Shown here piece after piece: positions 15,651-25,079 of a stretch of DNA of 64,000 bases. The position numbers were made by a program, and so were the translations under genes. Origin of the DNA: Rothia nasimurium (GTDB lineage: Bacteria > Actinomycetota > Actinomycetes > Actinomycetales > Micrococcaceae); NCBI RefSeq assembly GCF_928382285.1, contig NZ_CAKMSS010000005.1, positions 62,001-126,000 of the forward strand. The letters run 5' to 3'. The first letter of the stretch is position 1. Each line of letters starts with the position of its first letter. The notes below the pieces were generated by a model. It worked only from the letters and a program-made list of their open reading frames with translations, was not told where the DNA came from and did not search any database.

Positions 15651-16460
15651 ATGCCCGTCGTAACTATGCGCCAGCTTCTCGATTCAGGTGTCCACTTCGG
15701 TCACCAGACCCGCCGCTGGAACCCCAAGATGAAGCGCTTCATCCTCACCGAGCGCAACGGCATCTACATCATCGACCTGCAGCAGTCACTGGCCTTCATC
15801 GACCAGGCTTACGAAGCTGTTAAGGCAACCGTTGCTCACGGCGGCACCGTTCTGTTCGTTGGTACCAAGAAGCAGGCTCAGGAAGCCATCGCTGAGCAGG
15901 CTACCCGCGTGAACATGCCCTACGTCAACCACCGCTGGCTCGGTGGTATGCTCACCAACTTCGCCACCGTTTCAAAGCGCATCGAGCGCATGAAGGAACT
16001 CGAGCAGATCGACTTCGACGACGTCGCAGGCTCACAGTTCACCAAGAAGGAACTGCTGCTTCTGCGTCGCGAGCACGAGAAGCTCGAGAAGACCCTCGGT
16101 GGTATCCGTAACCTCACCAAGGCTCCCTCACTGATTTGGGTTGTTGACACCAAGAAGGAACACCTGGCTGTTGACGAAGCTCAGAAGCTCGGCATCCCCG
16201 TAGTTGCTATCCTCGACACCAACTGCGACCCCGACGAAGTTTCCTTCCCCATCCCCGGCAACGACGACGCAATCCGCTCCGTCAACCTGCTCACCCGCGT
16301 CATCGCGGACGCAGTTGCCGAAGGTCTGCTGGAACGCGAAAACAAGAAGGCCGGCAAGTCAGCTAACGCTTCCGAAGAGCCCATGGCTGAATGGGAGCGC
16401 GAACTGCTCGAGCAGCACGAAGCTGCCAAGGCAGAAGCACCCGCTGAAGAAGCTAAGTAA
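15651..16460 (+). CDS. rpsB: 30S ribosomal protein S2
   Basis: A 269-residue small-subunit protein. The N-terminus ([26 protein letters not shown]) and the [11 protein letters not shown] and [14 protein letters not shown] motifs are diagnostic of S2. The acidic, Ala-rich C-terminal tail is typical of actinobacteria. Start ATG at 15651 follows AAGGAGACGAC. It is the first gene of the rpsB-tsf pair, with an intergenic hairpin between them. Confidence 0.98.
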   Translation: MPVVTMRQLLDSGVHFGHQTRRWNPKMKRFILTERNGIYIIDLQQSLAFIDQAYEAVKATVAHGGTVLFVGTKKQAQEAIAEQATRVNMPYVNHRWLGGMLTNFATVSKRIERMKELEQIDFDDVAGSQFTKKELLLLRREHEKLEKTLGGIRNLTKAPSLIWVVDTKKEHLAVDEAQKLGIPVVAILDTNCDPDEVSFPIPGNDDAIRSVNLLTRVIADAVAEGLLERENKKAGKSANASEEPMAEWERELLEQHEAAKAEAPAEEAK

Positions 16461-16470
16461 AGCCTCATAA

Positions 16471-16510
16471 GAGAAACGGCACCCGCCCACATTCGGTGGG
16501 TGCCGTTCTC
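16471..16510 (+). terminator. Hairpin between rpsB and tsf (partial terminator/attenuator)
   Basis: GAGAAACGGCACCC pairs with GGGTGCCGTTCTC with one mismatch. There is no T-run, so it may set the rpsB:tsf ratio or stabilise mRNA rather than stop transcription fully. Confidence 0.6.
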
Positions 16511-16583
16511 ACCTCTTCTGCCGAAGATACCGGCAGGAACCCAATAGATTTCCCTAATCTGTTCAAAATATAAGGAGTTCACC

Positions 16584-17414
16584 ATGGCGAACTACACCGC
16601 AGCCGACATCAAGGCTCTGCGCGAAAAGACCGGCGCAGGCATGCTCGACGTCAAGAAGGCCCTCGACGAGGCCAACGGCGACCAGCAGAAGGCAATGGAA
16701 ATCATCCGCGTTAAGGGCCTCAAGGGCGTCACCAAGCGCGAAGGACGTGCAACCGCAGAAGGTCTCGTTGCTGCCCGCGTAGAAAACGGCGTCGGCTTCA
16801 TGATCGAAGTTAACTCAGAAACCGACTTCGTTGCTAAGTCCGAGCCCTTCATCAAGTTCGGTAACGACGTTCTCGAAGCAGCAGTTGCCGCTAACGCTTC
16901 CACCCTGGAAGAACTCAAGGCAGCTTCTTACGAAGGTAAGACCGTCGATGAGCTCACCACCGAAGCAGGCGCCCTGCTCGGCGAAAAGATCGTTGTTCGC
17001 CGCGTAGCTCGCGTTGAGGGCGAGAACGTTGCAGTTTACCTGCACAAGACCTCCAAGGACCTGCCCGCACAGGTTGGCGTTCTGCTCGCAGTAGCTGGCG
17101 AGAACACCGACGAAGTTGCTCACGACGTAGCCGTTCACATCGCTGCAATGAGCCCCAAGTACCTCAACTCAGACTCCATCTCAGCTGAGGACATCGAGGC
17201 CGAGAAGCGCGTTGCTGAAGAAACCGCACGCGGCGAAGGCAAGCCCGAGCAGATCATCCCCAAGATCGTTGAAGGTAAGCTCAAGGCTTTCTACAAGGAA
17301 AACACCCTGCTCGACCAGGACTTCGCTAAGGACTCCTCAAAGTCTGTAGCTGCAGTTCTCGAGGAGAACGGTGCAACCGCAACCGCTTTCGAGCGTTTCC
17401 GCGTCGGCGCCTAA
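16584..17414 (+). CDS. tsf: Elongation factor Ts
   Basis: A 276-residue guanine-nucleotide exchange factor for EF-Tu. The N-terminal UBA-like domain (AADIKALREKTGAGMLDVKKAL) and the core VNSETDFVAKSEPF with its conserved TDF motif are present, followed by the second subdomain HKTSKDLPAQVGVLLAV. Length is normal. Start ATG 16584 follows TAAGGAG. Terminated by a GC-rich hairpin at 17458. Confidence 0.98.
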   Translation: MANYTAADIKALREKTGAGMLDVKKALDEANGDQQKAMEIIRVKGLKGVTKREGRATAEGLVAARVENGVGFMIEVNSETDFVAKSEPFIKFGNDVLEAAVAANASTLEELKAASYEGKTVDELTTEAGALLGEKIVVRRVARVEGENVAVYLHKTSKDLPAQVGVLLAVAGENTDEVAHDVAVHIAAMSPKYLNSDSISAEDIEAEKRVAEETARGEGKPEQIIPKIVEGKLKAFYKENTLLDQDFAKDSSKSVAAVLEENGATATAFERFRVGA

Positions 17415-17457
17415 TACTCGTCAGGTGTGATTGAGCACCAAAAAAGCTCATAGCTCA

Positions 17458-17486
17458 GGGGAGCCCCGCACAGGGGCTCCCCTTTG
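17458..17486 (+). terminator. Terminator after tsf
   Basis: GGGGAGCCCC-GCACA-GGGGCTCCCC followed by TTTG, 44 nt after the stop codon. Confidence 0.8.
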
Positions 17487-17555
17487 CCGTATGCTAGAAA
17501 CAAAGCGCGCAACGGATGCCGCAAAAAATTTTTGACCTTTTTCAGGAGGGCCACC

Positions 17556-18296
17556 ATGGCAGAGTCAACCCGAACCATCCACCGCGACGACACCGGTCGT
17601 CGCCGCGTCCTACTCAAGCTCTCCGGCGAGGTCTTCGGTGGCGGCGAAGTCGGTATCTCCACCGAGGTCGTCCGCGGCATCGCAGAACAGATTGCCTCAA
17701 CCATCGGCCAGGTCGAAGTCGCAGTCGTCGTTGGTGGCGGTAACTTCTTCCGCGGCGCAGAGCTCTCAGAAGCCGGCATGGACCGTTCCCGCGCCGATAA
17801 CATCGGTATGCTCGGTACCGTCATGAACTCCCTCGCCCTGCAGGACTTCCTGGAACAGGCCGGTATCGACACCCGCGTCCAGTCAGCCATCTCCATGCAG
17901 CAGGTCGCTGAAAACTACATCCCCCGCCGCGCCATCCGCCACATGCAAAAAGACCGTGTGGTCATCTTCGGCGCAGGCGCAGGCCTGCCCTACTTCTCCA
18001 CCGATACCGTCTCCGCCCAGCGCGCCCTCGAAATCCACGCCGACGAGGTCCTCGTCGCCAAGAACGGTGTTGACGGAATCTATACCGCAGACCCCAACAA
18101 GGACCCCAACGCTGAGCGCCTCTACAAGCTCACCTATGACGAAGCCCTAAAGCGCAACATCCGCGTTATGGATCAGACCGCCTTCTCCCTCTGCAAGGAC
18201 AACAACGTCACCATGCGCGTCTTCGGCATGCAGGGAGAGGGAAATGTGGCTCGCGCAATTTTAGGTGAAGAGATCGGCACCTTGGTCACTGCCTAA
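17556..18296 (+). CDS. pyrH: UMP kinase
   Basis: The product is 246 residues from ATG 17556, preceded by AGGAGG. It phosphorylates UMP to UDP in pyrimidine synthesis and has the amino-acid-kinase fold. Visible motifs are [24 protein letters not shown] (ATP/UMP binding), [17 protein letters not shown] and the C-terminal [21 protein letters not shown]. An upstream in-frame ATG at 17484 lies directly after the tsf terminator and lacks an SD, so it is not used. Order tsf-pyrH-frr is conserved. Confidence 0.97.
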   Translation: MAESTRTIHRDDTGRRRVLLKLSGEVFGGGEVGISTEVVRGIAEQIASTIGQVEVAVVVGGGNFFRGAELSEAGMDRSRADNIGMLGTVMNSLALQDFLEQAGIDTRVQSAISMQQVAENYIPRRAIRHMQKDRVVIFGAGAGLPYFSTDTVSAQRALEIHADEVLVAKNGVDGIYTADPNKDPNAERLYKLTYDEALKRNIRVMDQTAFSLCKDNNVTMRVFGMQGEGNVARAILGEEIGTLVTA

Positions 18297-18377
18297 ACGC
18301 GCCACGACCACTAGACTAGATAAAGACTACCTACACCGCGCCCACTGACGGGCACAACCCTAAAGGACTAACAACAG

Positions 18378-18935
18378 ATGGTTGAAGAAACCCTACTCGA
18401 AGCCGGCGAAAAGATGGACAAGTCTGTCGAGGCCCTCAAGAACGAATTTGCCTCAATCCGCACCGGACGCGCTAACCCCGCCCTCTTCGCAAACCTCACC
18501 GCAGACTACTACGGTGCACCCACCCCCCTGCAGCAGCTGGCGTCCTTCCAGACCCCCGAAGCTCGCACCGTCCTGATTACCCCCTACGACAAGAGCGCCC
18601 TCGGTGCCATCGAAAAGGCAATCCGCGACTCCGACCTCGGTGCTAACCCCGCTAACGACGGCAACGTTGTGCGCGTTGTCATGCCCGAAATGACCGAAGA
18701 GCGCCGCAAGGAATACATCAAGATGGCAGGCCACAAGGCTGAAGAAGGCCGCGTTGCTGTGCGCAACACCCGCCGCCACGCCAAGACTGCTCTCGACAAG
18801 CTGGTCAAGGACGGCGAAATCGGTGAGGACGAGGGCGCACGCGGCGAAAAGGAACTCGACGCCCTGACCAAGAAGCACATCGACACCGTTGATGCGCTGC
18901 TGAAGTCCAAGGAAGCTGAACTGCTCGAGGTCTAA
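18378..18935 (+). CDS. frr: Ribosome recycling factor
   Basis: A 185-residue tRNA-mimic protein that, with EF-G, splits post-termination ribosomes. The sequence MDKSVEALKNEFASIRTGRANPALF, the PYDKSALGAIEKAI segment and the C-terminal coiled hairpin (RVAVRNTRRHAKTALDKLVKDGEIGEDEG) are standard. Start ATG 18378 is in TAAAGGACTAACAACAGATG. It lies 81 nt after pyrH and ends 6 nt before cdsA. Confidence 0.98.
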   Translation: MVEETLLEAGEKMDKSVEALKNEFASIRTGRANPALFANLTADYYGAPTPLQQLASFQTPEARTVLITPYDKSALGAIEKAIRDSDLGANPANDGNVVRVVMPEMTEERRKEYIKMAGHKAEEGRVAVRNTRRHAKTALDKLVKDGEIGEDEGARGEKELDALTKKHIDTVDALLKSKEAELLEV

Positions 18936-18941
18936 ATCCGA

Positions 18942-19787
18942 ATGACTGTTCAATCTCAAGAACAGCCGCCCCAGGCCTCTAAAGCCGGCAGGAACCTACC
19001 CGCCGCCATCACCGTCGGCCTCGTGCTGGGCGCGTTGCTGGCGGTGGGTTTGTTTTTTGTTCCCCTCATTCTGGTGCTCCTGGCGGCTGCTGCCGTATCG
19101 GTGGGTACCTGGGAGGTCTGTCACGGGCTCAACCAGAAACGCGGCATGGGAATCCCCGTTATTCCTGCCGTTGCAACAGCCTTTGTCATGCCCTTTGCCG
19201 CCTACTACGGGGGCGGGTCCTGGCTAATTTTTACCGTGGTCGCCTCGATTTTGGTGCTAATTGGCTGGCGTATCGTGGGGCACCGAGACGGCATGATTAT
19301 GTCGATTATGGGCTCCATCTTCGTGATGTCATGGGTACCCTTCATGATTTCCCTGGCCCTGTTGCTCTACCGCGAAGAATCGGGCCCCGGTAAGGTGCTC
19401 ATGATTCTGCTCATGGCTATCGGCAACGACACCTGGGGCTACATCGCCGGCGTGAAATGGGGCAAGACCCCCATGGCCCCCAAAATCTCCCCCAAGAAAA
19501 CCTGGGAGGGCTTTGCCGGGTCGATGGTGGGCTCGATTATCGTGGGCATCATCTGTTCGCTCTTCATCGGTGACCCCTGGTGGTACGGCCTGGTTGTGGC
19601 GATTTTCCTGGTCGTAGCTTCAACAGCGGGCGACCTGGGGGAGTCCATGGTCAAACGTGAAATCGGCATCAAAGATATGTCGAATATTCTGCCCGGCCAC
19701 GGTGGCGTGATGGACCGCCTGGATTCCATCGTGTTCGCTATCGCCATCGGCTACGTGATTTTCTCGGTACTCTCAGCTCTCTTCTAA
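18942..19787 (+). CDS. cdsA: Phosphatidate cytidylyltransferase
   Basis: A 281-residue integral membrane enzyme that makes CDP-diacylglycerol from phosphatidate and CTP. It has about eight hydrophobic segments and the family signature near the C-terminus (SPKKTWEGFAGSMVGS ... GDLGESMVKREIGIKDM...LPGHGGVMDRLDS), whose aspartates bind the metal and CTP. The start ATG at 18942 lies 6 nt after frr, suggesting translational coupling, as no good SD is seen. Confidence 0.95.
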   Translation: MTVQSQEQPPQASKAGRNLPAAITVGLVLGALLAVGLFFVPLILVLLAAAAVSVGTWEVCHGLNQKRGMGIPVIPAVATAFVMPFAAYYGGGSWLIFTVVASILVLIGWRIVGHRDGMIMSIMGSIFVMSWVPFMISLALLLYREESGPGKVLMILLMAIGNDTWGYIAGVKWGKTPMAPKISPKKTWEGFAGSMVGSIIVGIICSLFIGDPWWYGLVVAIFLVVASTAGDLGESMVKREIGIKDMSNILPGHGGVMDRLDSIVFAIAIGYVIFSVLSALF

Positions 19788-19820
19788 GAGGCAGAGGGCT
19801 GTCAGATATTTGGAGGCTCA

Positions 19821-20414
19821 ATGAAACATCAGGCTGAATCTTCCGGTGAATTCCGCCGGGTTAGTTCCCACGAGAAGGGGTACTCGGTAGCTGCTGTAGA
19901 TTCCTTCTTCACCCGCCTAGCCGACGACTATGAATTGATGCTTTCCGGCGCAGAGCTGGGCAAGGACATACATACCTCCCGGACGGTGCGTGAAGCCATC
20001 TTTGAGGGGGAGAGCGGGGGCTATGACCCGCAGGACGTCGATGCTGCCCTCGATAAGGTTGAAGACCGTTTCTGTGAGCTAGAGAAGCAACTGTATCTGC
20101 AGCGGTACGGGCAGCACACCTGGGATCAGGCGGTGCAAGAGCTACGGGAGCTCCTGCTTGGGCGTCTCGAGCGTCCTGCCGGCGAGCGCTTCCGCAGACC
20201 CGCTAAAAAGTTGACCAAGGGGTATTTCACGGCAGAAGTCGACGCTCTCTGTGACCGGCTTTTTGCTCACATGGAGGGGGCGGACGTCCTCGCCCCCGCT
20301 GATATCAGGGCGGCAGCTTTTAGCCCGGCAACGGGGGATATCTGCTACGAGGAAACCCAGGTCGATGCCTTCTTGGATCGAGCAATTGAGTACCTCAAAG
20401 ACACTGCCCAGTAG
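19821..20414 (+). CDS. Protein with two DivIVA-like domains
   Basis: A 197-residue soluble protein. A short DivIVA motif occurs twice: FRRVSSHEKGYSVAAVDSFFTRL near residues 11-33 and RRPAKKLTKGYFTAEVDALCDRL near residues 124-146. Each is followed by a helical segment and a D-R-AAF/REAIF-type turn, with Y-D-P-Q-DVDAALD and YEETQVDAFLD repeated after it. DivIVA/Wag31 domains bind curved membranes in polar growth and division. Here there is no long coiled coil, so it is probably an adaptor rather than Wag31 itself. It lies 33 nt after cdsA and has a strong terminator behind it. Confidence 0.75.
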   Translation: MKHQAESSGEFRRVSSHEKGYSVAAVDSFFTRLADDYELMLSGAELGKDIHTSRTVREAIFEGESGGYDPQDVDAALDKVEDRFCELEKQLYLQRYGQHTWDQAVQELRELLLGRLERPAGERFRRPAKKLTKGYFTAEVDALCDRLFAHMEGADVLAPADIRAAAFSPATGDICYEETQVDAFLDRAIEYLKDTAQ

Positions 20415-20431
20415 GTCAATGAGAGCTGTCG

Positions 20432-20474
20432 AGTGCGGATCACCTGAAATATTTCAGGTGGTCCGCACTTTTTA
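20432..20474 (+). terminator. Strong terminator after the DivIVA-domain gene
   Basis: AGTGCGGA-CACCTGAAA and TTTCAGGTG-TCCGCACT form a 17-bp stem around a short loop, followed by TTTTTAG. Confidence 0.93.
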
Positions 20475-20489
20475 GTCTAGATACTTGTA

Positions 20490-20527
20490 TGTAACGTAGA
20501 TAACACGCTAATGTGTGTTGAGTTACA
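20490..20527 (+). promoter_or_regulatory. Inverted repeat before the DUF485-actP operon
   Basis: TGTAAC (20490-20495) pairs with GTTACA (20522-20527), with ACAC/GTGT nested inside. It ends just before the AAGGAGGT ribosome binding site. It may be an operator or a leader hairpin. Confidence 0.4.
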
Positions 20528-20541
20528 CAAAGGAGGTAGTG

Positions 20542-20913
20542 ATGGCACACGCATCACCAGAATCTCACCAGCCTCTAATCGACGCTGAGCACGTTGATTT
20601 CAAGGCAGCTCAGAATAGCGGTGAGTTTAAAGAGCTTCGCGCAACCCACAGGTCTTTCGTCTTCCCCATGACCGTGGCCTTCTTGGTCTGGTACCTGCTG
20701 TATGTGATTCTGGCGGTGTATGCCCCCGGATTCATGGCAACCAAGGTGCTGGGCAATGTCAATATCGGCATCATCTTCGGTCTCTTGCAGTTCGTTACCA
20801 CCTTCACTATCACTGGCTGGTATGTAGCTTTCGCTAACCGCAAGCTTGACCCCCGTGCAGCTAGCCTGCGCAGCGACATTGAATCCGGCAACTACGCCCA
20901 CAAGGCTCACTAA
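20542..20913 (+). CDS. DUF485 membrane protein (YjcH-like partner of ActP)
   Basis: The product is 123 residues from ATG 20542, which has AAGGAGGT 5 nt upstream. Two membrane helices (MTVAFLVWYLLYVILAVYAPGF and NIGIIFGLLQFVTTFTITGWYVAF) surround a short loop, and the conserved LRATHRSFVFP and ANRKLDPRA motifs flank them. DUF485 genes almost always precede the acetate symporter gene actP; the protein is thought to be an accessory subunit, role unproven. The gap to actP is 14 nt. Confidence 0.88.
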   Translation: MAHASPESHQPLIDAEHVDFKAAQNSGEFKELRATHRSFVFPMTVAFLVWYLLYVILAVYAPGFMATKVLGNVNIGIIFGLLQFVTTFTITGWYVAFANRKLDPRAASLRSDIESGNYAHKAH

Positions 20914-20927
20914 GGGGTGAACTTTTC

Positions 20928-22550
20928 ATGACGACTACAGGAACCCTCCTCGCGGCTGAAGCTAGCACCCAGAACGTGGGTACCCCCTGGGTAAACATGG
21001 CCGTATTCGGTGCCTTCGTGCTGGCCACCATGGTGGTGGTGCTTCGCGCCTCTAAGAACAACAAGACCGCAGCTGACTACTACGCCGGTGGGCGATCCTT
21101 TAGCGGTACCCAAAATGGTCTTGCTATCGCGGGTGACTACCTCTCGGCTGCCTCCTTCCTGGGTATTGTGGGTGCTATTGCCCTGCAGGGGTATGATGGC
21201 TTCCTCTACTCGATTGGCTTCCTGGTTGCCTGGCTGGTAGCGCTGCTGCTGGTAGCTGAGCCCCTACGTAACACCGGTAAGTTCACCATGGCGGATGTGC
21301 TCTCCTTCCGTCTGCGCCAGCGCCCCGTTCGAATTGCTGCCTGTATCTCAACTCTGGCAGTTACCCTCTTCTACCTGCTGGCTCAGATGGCCGGTGCGGG
21401 TGCCCTGGTCTCCCTGCTGATGGGTATTAGCTCCAAGGCTGGTCAGTCACTGGTCATCATTATCGTGGGCGTGCTCATGATTGTGTACGTGCTCATCGGC
21501 GGCATGAAGGGTACCACCTGGGTGCAGATTATCAAGGCTGTTCTGCTGGTTTCTGGCGTTGCTATTATGACCATCTGGATTCTGGCAATCTACGGCTTCA
21601 ACTTCTCCGCTATGCTCGGTTCGGCGGTTGAAACCTCCGGTAACCCGGCTATTCTGGAGCCTGGCCTCAAATACGGTCTGAATGATCTGACCAAGCTGGA
21701 CTTTATCTCTCTCTCCCTGGCTCTGGTTTTTGGTGCAGCTGGCCTGCCTCACGTTCTGATGCGCTTCTACACCGTTCCCACAGCTAAGGAGGCGCGTAAG
21801 TCGGTGGTCTGGGCTATCGTGCTGATTGGCCTCTTCTACCTCTTCACTCTGGTGCTGGGCTTCGGCGCTGCAGCTCTGGTGGGTGCGGATGCCATCAAGG
21901 CAGCTCCCGGCGGCGTCAACTCGGCAGCCCCCTTGCTGGCCTTCGAGCTGGGTGGTTCCCTGTTGATGGGTGTTATCGCGGCGGTTGCTTTCGCAACCAT
22001 TCTGGCCGTGGTGGCGGGTCTGGCGATTACCGCGTCCGCCTCCTTCGCCCACGATATCTACACCAACGTTATCTGCAAGGGCAACGCTGACCCCGCCAAG
22101 GAAATCCGCGTAGCAAAAACCACCGTGGTTGTTATTGGCCTGCTGTCCATTGCAGGTGGTATCGGCGCTCAGGGGCAGAACGTAGCCTTCCTGGTGGCTC
22201 TGGCTTTCGCGGTAGCTGCCTCGGCTAACCTGCCCACCATCGTCTACTCCCTCTTCTGGAAGGGCTTCAAGACCCGCGGTGCCCTCTGGTCTATGTACGG
22301 TGGTCTGGGCATCTCGGTGATCCTGATTATCTTCTCCCCGGTGATGTCCGGTGCTGAGACCTCTATGATTCCCGGTGCTGACTTTGCCTGGTTCCCCCTG
22401 GCTAACCCCGGTATCGTAGCGATTCCTGCAGCCTTCCTGCTGGGCTTCCTGGGCTCACTCGGTGGCGATAAGGAAGATGAGATCAAGCAGGCTGAGATGG
22501 AAGTTCGCTCTCTTACCGGTGTTGGAGCCGAAGGAGCTATCGACCACTAA
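20928..22550 (+). CDS. actP: Cation/acetate symporter (sodium:solute symporter family)
   Basis: A 540-residue integral membrane protein with about 13 hydrophobic segments. SSS signatures include ADYYAGGRSFSGTQNGLAIAGDYLSAASFLG near the start and GLPHVLMRFYTVPTAKEARKSVVWAI in the middle. The set matches ActP-like carriers that import acetate, and in some actinobacteria pyruvate or propionate (MctC), with a cation. Together with DUF485 it forms an uptake operon. With the pyruvate formate-lyase operon nearby, acetate exchange is a plausible physiological theme. Confidence 0.9.
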   Translation: MTTTGTLLAAEASTQNVGTPWVNMAVFGAFVLATMVVVLRASKNNKTAADYYAGGRSFSGTQNGLAIAGDYLSAASFLGIVGAIALQGYDGFLYSIGFLVAWLVALLLVAEPLRNTGKFTMADVLSFRLRQRPVRIAACISTLAVTLFYLLAQMAGAGALVSLLMGISSKAGQSLVIIIVGVLMIVYVLIGGMKGTTWVQIIKAVLLVSGVAIMTIWILAIYGFNFSAMLGSAVETSGNPAILEPGLKYGLNDLTKLDFISLSLALVFGAAGLPHVLMRFYTVPTAKEARKSVVWAIVLIGLFYLFTLVLGFGAAALVGADAIKAAPGGVNSAAPLLAFELGGSLLMGVIAAVAFATILAVVAGLAITASASFAHDIYTNVICKGNADPAKEIRVAKTTVVVIGLLSIAGGIGAQGQNVAFLVALAFAVAASANLPTIVYSLFWKGFKTRGALWSMYGGLGISVILIIFSPVMSGAETSMIPGADFAWFPLANPGIVAIPAAFLLGFLGSLGGDKEDEIKQAEMEVRSLTGVGAEGAIDH

Positions 22551-22575
22551 GAGCCGGTAGGCTCGCGCCCGCTGT

Positions 22576-22628
22576 AAACCCCCATTGCTGGCAACCCATG
22601 GCAGGGTTCGTCGGTGGTGGGGGTTTCT
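22576..22628 (+). terminator. Terminator after actP
   Basis: AAACCCCCA and TGGGGGTTT arms enclose a second small stem (AACCC/GGGTT). Confidence 0.7.
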
Positions 22629-22771
22629 GTGTGAGGTCGAGGGTATAACGCGGGGAAATGGTAAGCCAACACACTTGTAGCTTGCTTAGCTTTATCTTGG
22701 AATTTGATATAAACTAGAAGCACGCTGAATAATTCGGGCTCATCCCCGTAACCCTATGAAAGAAGGAAAAC

Positions 22772-23038
22772 ATGTCAATTTTCGGTTGGATTATCATTGG
22801 TCTTCTCGCAGGTGCTATCGCAAAGCTGATTATGCCCGGTAAGCAGGGCGGCGGCATCCTGGTTACCATGGTGCTCGGTATCGTAGGTGCTATGCTCGGT
22901 GGCTGGCTCGGTTCCTTCCTGCCCTTCCTCTCAGATGGTATGAGCGGCGGTGTCGGTATTGGTACCCTCTTCACCGCCGTCATAGGCTCACTGCTGGTCC
23001 TCTGGATCTACGGTGCCATCACCAAGAACAAGGCCTAA
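22772..23038 (+). CDS. GlsB/YeaQ/YmgE-family small membrane protein
   Basis: An 88-residue protein with three membrane helices: IFGWIIIGLLAGAIAKLI, ILVTMVLGIVGAMLGGWLGSF and a C-terminal helix. The G-rich pattern AGAIAKLIMPGKQGGG is diagnostic of the transglycosylase-associated (GlsB) family, which is induced by stress or stationary phase in several Gram-positives; molecular role unknown. The start ATG has AGAAGGAA upstream. The 220 bp before it are AT-rich (GATATAAACTAG near 22707), consistent with its own promoter. Confidence 0.9.
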   Translation: MSIFGWIIIGLLAGAIAKLIMPGKQGGGILVTMVLGIVGAMLGGWLGSFLPFLSDGMSGGVGIGTLFTAVIGSLLVLWIYGAITKNKA

Positions 23039-23067
23039 GCCCTAGCGGCCTAGCCCTTTAGTCTCTA

Positions 23068-23121
23068 AGCCCCGGCGGGCGTCCGTCCTTACCCAAGGAC
23101 AAGACGCCCACCGGGGCTTTG
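23068..23121 (+). terminator. Terminator after the GlsB-type gene
   Basis: AGCCCCGG-GGGCGTC on the left pairs with GACGCCC-CCGGGGCT on the right, with one bulge, followed by TTGTG. Confidence 0.8.
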
Positions 23122-23225
23122 TGTTACCCGCGTGGGCAAAAGAACACTGCTCCCTCAACCAGGTGGGCGGACGCCGGCGGTAGGGTAGTGGGGCACCACA
23201 AGAACACCGGCAGGTAGGGATTTTC

Positions 23226-25076
23226 ATGAAAAGTATCGCCAGAATCGTTAGAGCTACTCAAGAGCTGTGGCCCTACTTCGTAGGAATCATCATCTGTGCG
23301 GTGCTTACCAGCGCAACCTCCCTGCTGGCCCCCTTCATTATTTCAGGGGCAACCGATGCCGTCGTGGGGCACCTGAACGGTTCAGCCCCCACCACCGGCA
23401 CAGCCATCGCCTGGTTCGCGGTTGCCTACCTGGCAGCTCAGCTGGTGAGTGTGCTGACCACCAACATCGGCGGCTATATCGGTGATGTGATGAGCCAGCG
23501 CATGCGCACCATCCTGTCGGTGCGCTACTACGAGAAACTGCTCTCCCTGCCCCTGTCCTACTTCGATACCGAGCTGACCGGCACCATTATCGCCCGCCTC
23601 AACCGCTCCATCACCGAAGTCACCAACTTCGTGAAGACCATGAGCAACACCTTCATCTCCCTGGTGCTCACCACGGTCTCGGTGATTGTGATTAGCTCCA
23701 TCTACTACTGGCCCCTGGGGTTGCTGCTCATTATTATCTTCCCGGTCTACTTCTGGCTCACCAGCAAAACCAGCGAAAAATGGCAGGTCTGGGAAGGCGA
23801 GAAGAACGAGAATATCGACATTGCGTCCGGCCGCTTTGCTGAAGTTATCGGGCAGATTCGCGTAGTAAAGTCCTTCGGCCGCGAGCGCCGAGAACTCACT
23901 GATTTCGGTGGCCGTTTCGAAAAGACCATCGGGCTCACCCGCGCCCAGTCTAAGTTCTGGCACACTATGGACGTTGCCCGCCTGTCCTTCCTCAACCTCA
24001 TCTTCTTCGCCCTCTACCTGCTGATTTTCCTGCGCACCCTGGCCGGGGACTTCACCATCGGCGACATGGTGCTGCTCATTCAGCTTCTGGCCATGGCGGT
24101 AGCTCCCATCAATTCGCTCTCCTGGATTGTCGACACCGCCCAGCGCGCTATTGCCGGTTCTAAGGACTACTTCGAGGTCATGGAACGGCAGTCAGACGCC
24201 CGAGCCCTGGCCATTACCGCCGGGGCTGCCGGGGTGCGTCCGGACTCCGCTACAAAAACCGCTACTGACGCCGCTGCCGCCAGCCTCACCGCTGAACCCG
24301 GGGCCGAACTCGTCCGCTTTGAGGGCGTGACCTTTGGCTATGAGGGCGAAGCAGATGTGCTGCACGGGATTAATCTGGCGGTGAATCGCGGTGAGCGTAT
24401 TGCCTTTGTGGGGGAGTCCGGCGGGGGGAAATCAACCCTCATGGCCCTACTCGAAGGTCTCTATGACCCGCGCGAGGGCCGGGTACTGGTTGATGGTATG
24501 GACATTGCCGGCAGCGACCTGGCGCAGGTGCGCTCGCTGATTGGCATGGTCTTCCAGGACGCTTCGCTTTTCTCGGGTACCATTGCCGAGAATATTGCCT
24601 ACGGCCGCCCCGACGCTACCCGGGAGCAAATCATCGAGGCCGCCACTAAGGCGAACGCCCACGATTTCATCTCGAAGTTTGCGGACGGCTACGAGTCGCT
24701 CATCGGCGAGCGCGGCCTGAAGCTCTCAGGCGGCCAGAAGCAGCGTATTGCTATTGCCCGGGCCATGCTCAAGGACGCTCCGATTCTAATTCTTGACGAG
24801 GCTACCAGCGCCCTGGACACTAAGGCCGAGCGGGCTGTACAGAAGGGACTGGAAGAGCTGATGGAGGGCCGAACCTCCCTCATCATTGCCCACCGTCTCT
24901 CGACCATCGCAACGGTGGACCGTATCGTCACCCTCAAGGAGGGGCGGATTGACGAGGTGGGCAGCCCTGCTGAGCTGGCGGCCTCCGGCGGTATCTACGC
25001 CGAACTGCTGGGCTTGCAGAACAGCGGCGGTAAGGCTAGCAAGAAGAAGCTGCAGAGCTTCGACATCGTCGGCTAA
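23226..25076 (+). CDS. ABC exporter, fused permease-ATPase
   Basis: A 616-residue half-transporter that would dimerise. Residues 1 to about 310 hold six membrane helices. The nucleotide-binding domain follows: Walker A GESGGGKST, Q-loop VFQDASLF, signature LSGGQKQR, Walker B ILILDEATSALD and the H-loop AHRLSTI. A 30-residue Ala/Thr-rich linker separates the two halves. The type is MsbA/BmrA-like; the substrate (lipid or drug) cannot be deduced. Start ATG 23226 follows GGTAGGGATTTTC. A long palindrome follows the stop directly. Confidence 0.92.
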   Translation: MKSIARIVRATQELWPYFVGIIICAVLTSATSLLAPFIISGATDAVVGHLNGSAPTTGTAIAWFAVAYLAAQLVSVLTTNIGGYIGDVMSQRMRTILSVRYYEKLLSLPLSYFDTELTGTIIARLNRSITEVTNFVKTMSNTFISLVLTTVSVIVISSIYYWPLGLLLIIIFPVYFWLTSKTSEKWQVWEGEKNENIDIASGRFAEVIGQIRVVKSFGRERRELTDFGGRFEKTIGLTRAQSKFWHTMDVARLSFLNLIFFALYLLIFLRTLAGDFTIGDMVLLIQLLAMAVAPINSLSWIVDTAQRAIAGSKDYFEVMERQSDARALAITAGAAGVRPDSATKTATDAAAASLTAEPGAELVRFEGVTFGYEGEADVLHGINLAVNRGERIAFVGESGGGKSTLMALLEGLYDPREGRVLVDGMDIAGSDLAQVRSLIGMVFQDASLFSGTIAENIAYGRPDATREQIIEAATKANAHDFISKFADGYESLIGERGLKLSGGQKQRIAIARAMLKDAPILILDEATSALDTKAERAVQKGLEELMEGRTSLIIAHRLSTIATVDRIVTLKEGRIDEVGSPAELAASGGIYAELLGLQNSGGKASKKKLQSFDIVG

Positions 25077-25079
25077 GGG

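Noticed and set aside
22629..22771. Possible riboswitch upstream of the GlsB-type gene
   Set aside because: The region is short and AT-rich with no recognisable aptamer; it looks like an ordinary promoter.
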